Below, in pieces: positions 1 through 3,711 of a stretch of DNA of 5,887 nucleotides. Origin of the DNA: Betaproteobacteria bacterium. GTDB lineage: Bacteria > Pseudomonadota > Gammaproteobacteria > Burkholderiales > Burkholderiaceae_C. The notes beneath the pieces are model-generated. The model saw nothing but the letters and a program-made list of their open reading frames with translations. It made no database searches and was not told the origin of the DNA. Positions within the stretch are counted from its first letter, which is position 1; the number at the start of each line of letters is the position of its first letter. The DNA lies in assembly GCA_947448675.1 (NCBI GenBank), contig CANFOR010000176.1:1-5887 (forward strand), written 5' to 3'. A program made the position numbers and the translations under genes.

Positions 1-709
1 CCTGCTGCTGGCGCTCTCGTCCTTCACGGTGATTCCGCAGGCCGACCTGGTGCTGGGCCGCGCGCCCAGCTATGCCTTGAGCGACCTGCGCCCGCTGGCG
101 CGTTACACCGCCGACCCCACGGTGCTGGTGGTGCGCGCCGACGCGCCCTGGAAGACGCTGCAGCAGTTTGTTGACGACGCGCGCAAGCGCCCCGGTGCAC
201 TCAACTACGGCAGTTCGGGCAATTACGGCACCATGCATGTGCCGATGGAAATCTTGGCGCAAAGCGCGGGCATCAAAATGGCCCACATCCCCTTTACCGG
301 CGCAGCGCCTGCGGTGGTGGCCTTGCTGGGCGGGCAGATCGACGCAGTGTCGTCCGGCCCGGCCACGGTGCTACAGCAGATCAAAGCGGGCAAGCTGCGC
401 GCGCTGGCGCATTGGGGCCACGGGCCCCTGGCCGCCCTGCCCGATGTGCCCAGCCTGAAAGACAGCGGCATCGCCGCAGAATACGCGCAATGGTCGGGCC
501 TGTTTGTGCCAGCGGCCACGCCCGAGCCGATTGCCCAGCGCCTGCGCGCCGCCGCCAAAGCCGCCGCGCTGGACCCCAAAGTGCGCGAGGTCATTGCCAG
601 CGCGGGCAGCCCAGTGCTCTACCAAGACGCTGCCGAGTTTGACAAATACGTGCAGCATGACGCGCGCGCTATGGCCGAGGTGGTGCAGCGCATGGGCAAG
701 TTGGAATAA
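1..709 (+). CDS. Bug/TctC-family periplasmic solute-binding protein, 5'-truncated
   Basis: This is a tripartite tricarboxylate transporter (TTT) substrate-binding protein of the Bug/TctC family (Pfam TctC). Such proteins bind small, mostly carboxylated or polar solutes in the periplasm. The reading frame is open from base 2 and gives 235 visible residues. The family is usually about 320 residues, so the signal peptide and roughly 85-90 residues lie off the left edge. The GTG at base 29 is in frame but falls inside a conserved stretch (LLLALSSFTVIPQA), so it is not the start. Family signatures in visible numbering are LNYGSSGNYGT (67-77), the ligand-loop segment HIPFTGAAPAVVALLGGQID (95-114) and DVPSLKDSG (138-146). 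Betaproteobacteria carry many such orphan binding proteins, and the ligand cannot be read from the sequence. The gene converges on puuD with a 27-bp gap. A link to purine uptake is possible but is only proximity. Confidence 0.93.
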   Translation, partial: LLLALSSFTVIPQADLVLGRAPSYALSDLRPLARYTADPTVLVVRADAPWKTLQQFVDDARKRPGALNYGSSGNYGTMHVPMEILAQSAGIKMAHIPFTGAAPAVVALLGGQIDAVSSGPATVLQQIKAGKLRALAHWGHGPLAALPDVPSLKDSGIAAEYAQWSGLFVPAATPEPIAQRLRAAAKAAALDPKVREVIASAGSPVLYQDAAEFDKYVQHDARAMAEVVQRMGKLE

Positions 710-736
710 CGGCTTGACTGGCTTTCTTAGCGGCTC

Positions 737-2023
737 TTAGGGAGCTTTGGCACCTTGCATAAACCAAGCACCAATGGCCGCGCGCTCGGCCTCGGTGATT
801 TGCGTGGCATTGTTCATCGGCATCACTTTGCTGAGCACTACCTGTTGGTAAATGGCCTGGGCATGCAGCTGGATTTGCGCGGGTGAATCCAGGCGCAGGT
901 TCTTCATTTGCACTTGTGGGCCGTGGCACAGGGTGCAGCGCTGGCTGATGATGCCCTGCACCGCTTGGAAGTTGCTTGCCGCCGGGTTTTGGCTGCCAAA
1001 AGTGCCCGCAGCGCTCGCCGATACTGCGTTACCAGCTACTGAATTTATAGCATCGACAGCACCACCTGCAGCACCACCCACATGCGCCAGCGGTGGCTGC
1101 GGCTTGAGTGCCACGATCAAGGCCAAGACGATCGCTGCGCCCGCCAGCGCGTAGGGCAAGGGATTGCGGTTACGGCCCAGGCGGTAGCCGTGGCGCATCA
1201 CGAAATACTGGCGAACCAAGGCACCGGCGAGCATCATCAGCACCAGCACCAGCCAGTTGTGCGGGTGGCTGTAGGTAAAGCTGTAGTGGTTGCTGAGCAT
1301 GGCAAACAGCACCGGCAGGGTGAAGTAAGTGTTGTGCACACTGCGCTGTTTGGCACGCTTGCCGTGCACCGGGTCGACTGCCGTGCCCGCTGCCATTTGC
1401 GCGATGACTTTGCGCTGGCCGGGGATGATCCAAAAAAATACATTGGCGCTCATGGCCGTGGCCAGCATCGCGCCGATGAGCAAGAACGCCGCACGCCCGG
1501 CAAACCAGTGGCAGGCCAACCAGGAAGCGGCGCACAGCACCACCAACAGCAAACCACCGACGATGGCGTCGCCGTTTTTGCGAAAACCAAAGAGCTGGCA
1601 AATGGCGTCGTAGAGCATCCAAAACAACACCAAAAACGACAAGGCCACGGCGATGGCCGCACCGGGCTGCCAGTCCATCAACGACTTGTCGACCAAGTAG
1701 CTGCCCGCGCTCCACAAGTAAGACACGGTGAACAGCGCAAAACCGCTCAGCCAAGTGGAGTAACTCTCCCAATAAAACCAATGCAAATGGGTGTGGATTT
1801 TTTTCGGTGCCACCATGTATTTTTGCGGGTTGTAAAAGCCCCCGCCGTGCACGGCCCACAGCGCGCCGTCAACGCCCTTTTCGAGCAGGTCGGGCGACTG
1901 TGGTTTGATCAGGTTGTTGTCTAAGAAAACAAAGTAAAACGAGGAGCCAATCCAGGCAATGGCGGTGATGACGTGCACCCAACGCAAAAGCAGGTTGGCC
2001 CAGTCGAGCAAATAACTTTCCAT
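737..2023 (-). CDS. puuD: Membrane urate hydroxylase PuuD with C-terminal cytochrome c domain
   Basis: PuuD oxidises urate to 5-hydroxyisourate in bacterial purine catabolism, sending electrons to cytochrome c instead of making hydrogen peroxide. The 428-residue product begins MESYLLDWAN. I chose the ATG at 2023 because GGAG lies 5 nt upstream and the family N-terminus begins there; the upstream in-frame extension overlaps xdhC and resembles nothing. Residues 1-306 form the urate oxidase N-terminal membrane domain (DUF989/Urate_ox_N) with about 7-8 hydrophobic segments (near 10-34, 90-108, 121-145, 151-174, 177-201, 231-245, 255-276, 289-306). It includes His17, His59 and the HTHLH cluster at 77-81. 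An Ala/Gly-rich linker (about 307-352) precedes a heme-c domain with CTLCH at 363-367 and candidate distal ligands Met401 and Met403. It follows xdhC by 38 bp on the same strand, the order expected for xanthine-to-urate breakdown. The symbol is shared with an unrelated E. coli putrescine gene. Confidence 0.93.
   Translation of the reverse strand: MESYLLDWANLLLRWVHVITAIAWIGSSFYFVFLDNNLIKPQSPDLLEKGVDGALWAVHGGGFYNPQKYMVAPKKIHTHLHWFYWESYSTWLSGFALFTVSYLWSAGSYLVDKSLMDWQPGAAIAVALSFLVLFWMLYDAICQLFGFRKNGDAIVGGLLLVVLCAASWLACHWFAGRAAFLLIGAMLATAMSANVFFWIIPGQRKVIAQMAAGTAVDPVHGKRAKQRSVHNTYFTLPVLFAMLSNHYSFTYSHPHNWLVLVLMMLAGALVRQYFVMRHGYRLGRNRNPLPYALAGAAIVLALIVALKPQPPLAHVGGAAGGAVDAINSVAGNAVSASAAGTFGSQNPAASNFQAVQGIISQRCTLCHGPQVQMKNLRLDSPAQIQLHAQAIYQQVVLSKVMPMNNATQITEAERAAIGAWFMQGAKAP
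1016..1054 (-). repeat. AT-rich element inside the puuD linker, related to the one in xdhB
   Basis: On the minus strand this stretch reads GCTAT, 7 nt, GTAGCT, 4 nt, ACGC, 4 nt, TC, 1 nt, GCG. The same words at the same spacing occur at 4702-4740 on the plus strand; I count 22 of 39 positions identical. It is translated as part of the Ala/Gly-rich linker between the membrane and heme domains of PuuD, and brings in codons uncommon for this DNA (ATA, TCA, GTA). The pattern resembles a short dispersed repeat I associate with Comamonadaceae intergenic DNA. That resemblance is from memory and is not shown by the window alone. Confidence 0.45.
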
Positions 2024-2028
2024 GCAGA

Positions 2029-2032
2029 CTCC
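2029..2032 (-). promoter_or_regulatory. Ribosome binding site of puuD
   Basis: GGAG on the minus strand, 5 nt upstream of the ATG at 2023. This decides the start against the long in-frame extension into xdhC. A run of eight A (minus strand, 2034-2041) lies just upstream. No promoter is evident in the 38-bp gap after xdhC, which fits translation from a shared message. Confidence 0.75.
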
Positions 2033-2061
2033 GTTTTTTTTGTTGGAATGTTCGGCAAATT

Positions 2062-3003
2062 TTATGCAACGGCTGCGGGCTGCAACACCCGCGCTTGCAA
2101 TACCTGTGCCGCCACGGCGATGGCAATCACTTCGGGTTCTTTGCCCGCAATGCCGGGCACGCCAATCGGACAGGTGATGTGGGCGCATTCTTGCGGCGTA
2201 AAACCGCGCTCGGCCAGGCGGTGCTGGAAGGTCGCCCACTTGGTGGCGCTGCCGATCAGGCCAACGTAGGGCAAATCGGCGCGGTCGCGCTGGCGCTGCA
2301 GGCAGGCGGCTACCACGTCTAAGTCTTCGGCATGGCTAAAGCTCATGATGAGCACTTGCGCGCCGCTGGCCAGCTCACGCACGGCGGCCTGCACGGGGTC
2401 TGAGTGTTCGCACTGCACATTGGCGGGCACGCGGCTGGGGAAAATTTCATCGCGGCTGTCCACCCAGCGCACGGCGTAGGGCAAGTGGCCCAGCACCTGC
2501 ACCAAGGCTTTTCCCACATGGCCACCGCCAAACAAGGCCAAGGGCTGGGCCGGAGCGCGCAGGCGCGCGGCCAACGTGGCGCGGTCACTGGCTTGCACGC
2601 ATTCGTAGCGCAAGAACACCACGCCACCGCAGCACTGGCCCAGGCTGGGCCCCAGGGGGTAGCGCAGCACCTCAGCCTGCGCGCCAACAGGCCGCTCGAA
2701 CGGCTCGGGGCTACCGTGGCCTTGGTCGGCTTGCAAAAGCCCGCCAAAAGGCGTTTTAAGGGGTGTTTCAAAGGGCTCAAGGGCTTTGGGTTGGGCTTTG
2801 GGTAGGACTTTGAGGCGCGCCTGGGCCGCCGCTATGGCCTGCAGCTCCAAATGCCCGCCGCCAATGGTGCCCAGGACGCCGCTGGCCAACACCGCCATCC
2901 AGGCCCCGGCCTCGCGCGGCACCGAGCCTTGGCTGCGCGCCACGCTCACCAGCACAGCGGGCTCGCTGGCAAGCCGGTTTATCAATTCATCAAGCGCACT
3001 CAC
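2062..3003 (-). CDS. xdhC: Xanthine dehydrogenase accessory protein XdhC
   Basis: XdhC binds molybdenum cofactor, promotes its sulfuration and hands it to the XdhB subunit; it is not part of the finished enzyme. The product is 313 residues. The GTG at 3003 was chosen because AGAGGG lies 9 nt upstream and the family N-terminus (short helix, then AVLVSVARSQGSVPREAGAWMAV) begins there; no in-frame ATG is available nearby. The frame stays open upstream through the antisense of the lipoprotein gene, but that translation is Gly/Arg-rich nonsense. The N-terminal XdhC_CoxI domain carries GSVPREAGAWM (26-36), GGGHLE (48-53) and SLGQCCGG (120-127; the Cys pair is typical). The C-terminal Rossmann-like domain carries GGGHVGK (159-165), a VDSRD motif near 181-185, YVGLIGS (246-252) and a PIGVPGIAGKEP stretch (279-290). 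Residues about 64-107 are an unusual Pro/Lys-rich insertion, reported separately. Probably cotranscribed with puuD. Confidence 0.95.
   Translation of the reverse strand: MSALDELINRLASEPAVLVSVARSQGSVPREAGAWMAVLASGVLGTIGGGHLELQAIAAAQARLKVLPKAQPKALEPFETPLKTPFGGLLQADQGHGSPEPFERPVGAQAEVLRYPLGPSLGQCCGGVVFLRYECVQASDRATLAARLRAPAQPLALFGGGHVGKALVQVLGHLPYAVRWVDSRDEIFPSRVPANVQCEHSDPVQAAVRELASGAQVLIMSFSHAEDLDVVAACLQRQRDRADLPYVGLIGSATKWATFQHRLAERGFTPQECAHITCPIGVPGIAGKEPEVIAIAVAAQVLQARVLQPAAVA
2781..2802 (-). repeat. Short tandem repeat in xdhC
   Basis: A perfect 10-bp direct repeat (GGGCTTTGGG on the plus strand) at 2781-2790 and 2793-2802, with a 12-bp period that keeps the reading frame. It encodes the doubled PKAQ-PKAL part of the Pro/Lys-rich insertion of XdhC (about residues 68-75). 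The layout fits slipped-strand expansion. Confidence 0.8.
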
Positions 3004-3012
3004 AAACTGTTG

Positions 3013-3018
3013 CCCTCT
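3013..3018 (-). promoter_or_regulatory. Ribosome binding site of xdhC
   Basis: AGAGGG on the minus strand, 9 nt upstream of the GTG at 3003. It supports a GTG start where no ATG is available. Confidence 0.65.
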
Positions 3019-3054
3019 GCGTTTTTTTGCCTTCGCCAAATGCGGGCACAATGC

Positions 3055-3074
3055 CTTTGCATTATTTTGCAAAG
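3055..3074. promoter_or_regulatory. Perfect palindrome in the xdhC / lipoprotein divergent region, candidate operator
   Basis: The 116-bp region between the two divergent starts (3004-3119) holds a perfect inverted repeat, CTTTGCA-N6-TGCAAAG, with an AT-rich centre (TTATTT). Its size and 13-bp centre-to-centre spacing suit a dimeric repressor or activator. A weak plus-strand -10-like hexamer (CACAAT, 3047-3052) lies just to its left with no good -35, so a start site overlapping the palindrome is possible but unproven. It is not followed by a T-run on either strand, so it does not look like a terminator. The cognate regulator is not in the window. Confidence 0.45.
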
Positions 3075-3106
3075 CCCCCGCACAGTATGCCCCGATCCAA
3101 CACCCC

Positions 3107-3112
3107 GAGGAG
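3107..3112 (+). promoter_or_regulatory. Ribosome binding site of the proline-rich lipoprotein gene
   Basis: GAGGAG, 7 nt upstream of the ATG at 3120. This strong Shine-Dalgarno site picks 3120 over the in-frame ATGs at 3027, 3051 and 3084, and places the lipoprotein signal peptide at the true N-terminus. Confidence 0.8.
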
Positions 3113-3119
3113 ACTCCAG

Positions 3120-3686
3120 ATGCCCACCACCACCGACTGCCGCACCACCGACCGTCGCACAGCCATACTCGCTGCGTTTGCTGCCAGCGCTGCAGTTTTG
3201 ATAGCAGGTTGCGCCTCGCGCCCCTTGCCCGCACCACCACCTCCGGCTCCCCCACCCCCTGCTCCTGCGCCACCACCGCGCCCGGCTCCAGCACCGCCAC
3301 CGCCGCCTGTTGCGCCACCCCCACCTCCAGTGAGCAATGTGCCGCCATCCAACGCAGCCGACGCCCGGGCCTACCGTAAAGACGCCGCTGGCCACATCTA
3401 CCGCAACAACAGCGCCCGCGTCTACAAAGGCAAAATGCCGCCCCTGCTGTACGCCGTGGCCGTGCTGCAGCTCGACATCGACGCGCAAGGCCGCATTGCC
3501 AGCCTGAACTGGTTGCGCGCCCCCAGCCAAGCGCCCGAAGTGGTGGCCGAAATTGAACGCACGGTGCGCCAAGCGGCACCGTTTCCAGCACCTGCGCGCC
3601 TAGGCCGCGTGAGCTATACCGACACCTGGCTGTGGGACCAAAGCGGCAAGTTCCAACTCGACACCCTGACCGAAGGCCAGCTGTAG
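3120..3686 (+). CDS. Proline-rich lipoprotein with TonB-C-like domain, function unknown
   Basis: The predicted product is a 188-residue envelope lipoprotein. The ATG at 3120 has GAGGAG 7 nt upstream. Residues 1-30 are a basic n-region (DRRT at 11-14) and an alanine-rich hydrophobic core ending in the lipobox LIAG-C, so Cys31 should be lipidated. The double Arg only weakly resembles a twin-arginine signal. Residues 35-70 are a flexible linker in which 26 of 36 residues are proline. The C-terminal domain (about 80-188) has the pattern YAVAVLQLDIDAQGRIASL (111-129), then an acidic helix and AAPFP (152-156), like the strand-turn-strand-helix of TonB C-terminal domains. It ends with a WLWDQSGKFQL stretch. 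It lacks the usual N-terminal membrane anchor of TonB, so energy transduction is doubtful. A periplasm-spanning adaptor is an equally fair guess. It lies opposite to, and between, xdhB and xdhC. Confidence 0.82.
   Translation: MPTTTDCRTTDRRTAILAAFAASAAVLIAGCASRPLPAPPPPAPPPPAPAPPPRPAPAPPPPPVAPPPPPVSNVPPSNAADARAYRKDAAGHIYRNNSARVYKGKMPPLLYAVAVLQLDIDAQGRIASLNWLRAPSQAPEVVAEIERTVRQAAPFPAPARLGRVSYTDTWLWDQSGKFQLDTLTEGQL
3222..3329 (+). repeat. Proline-rich low-complexity coding tract
   Basis: CCN-rich, nearly pure C/A/G sequence encoding residues 35-70 of the lipoprotein (26 prolines, with Ala, Val, Arg and Leu between). Such tracts form extended polyproline II segments that can hold a folded domain away from the membrane, as in TonB. 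They are prone to length change, so the copy number may vary between strains. Confidence 0.8.
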
Positions 3687-3711
3687 CTTTTAGCGGCGCA
3701 CAAGTGACGCA

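Noticed and set aside
1082..1924. A 280-codon open frame on the plus strand
   Set aside because: It is antisense to the well-supported puuD gene, has a His/Gln/Arg-rich translation with no recognisable domain, and has no ribosome binding site that I can see.
2075..2092. GCGGG-N8-CCCGC inverted repeat at the 3' end of xdhC
   Set aside because: The stem is only 5 bp, lies inside the coding sequence and has no T-run after it; chance in GC-rich DNA is the simpler explanation.
2024..2239. In-frame upstream extension of puuD to 2239
   Set aside because: It overlaps the 3' end of xdhC in another frame, and the PuuD family start plus GGAG lie at 2023.
3027..3119. Earlier ATG starts (3027, 3051, 3084) for the lipoprotein
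   Set aside because: They would bury the signal peptide about 30 residues in and place the strong GAGGAG site inside the gene.
3004..3591. In-frame upstream extension of xdhC to 3591
   Set aside because: The extension runs through the antisense of the lipoprotein gene and is Gly/Arg/Trp-rich with no family similarity. The GTG at 3003 has a ribosome binding site and fits the XdhC N-terminus.
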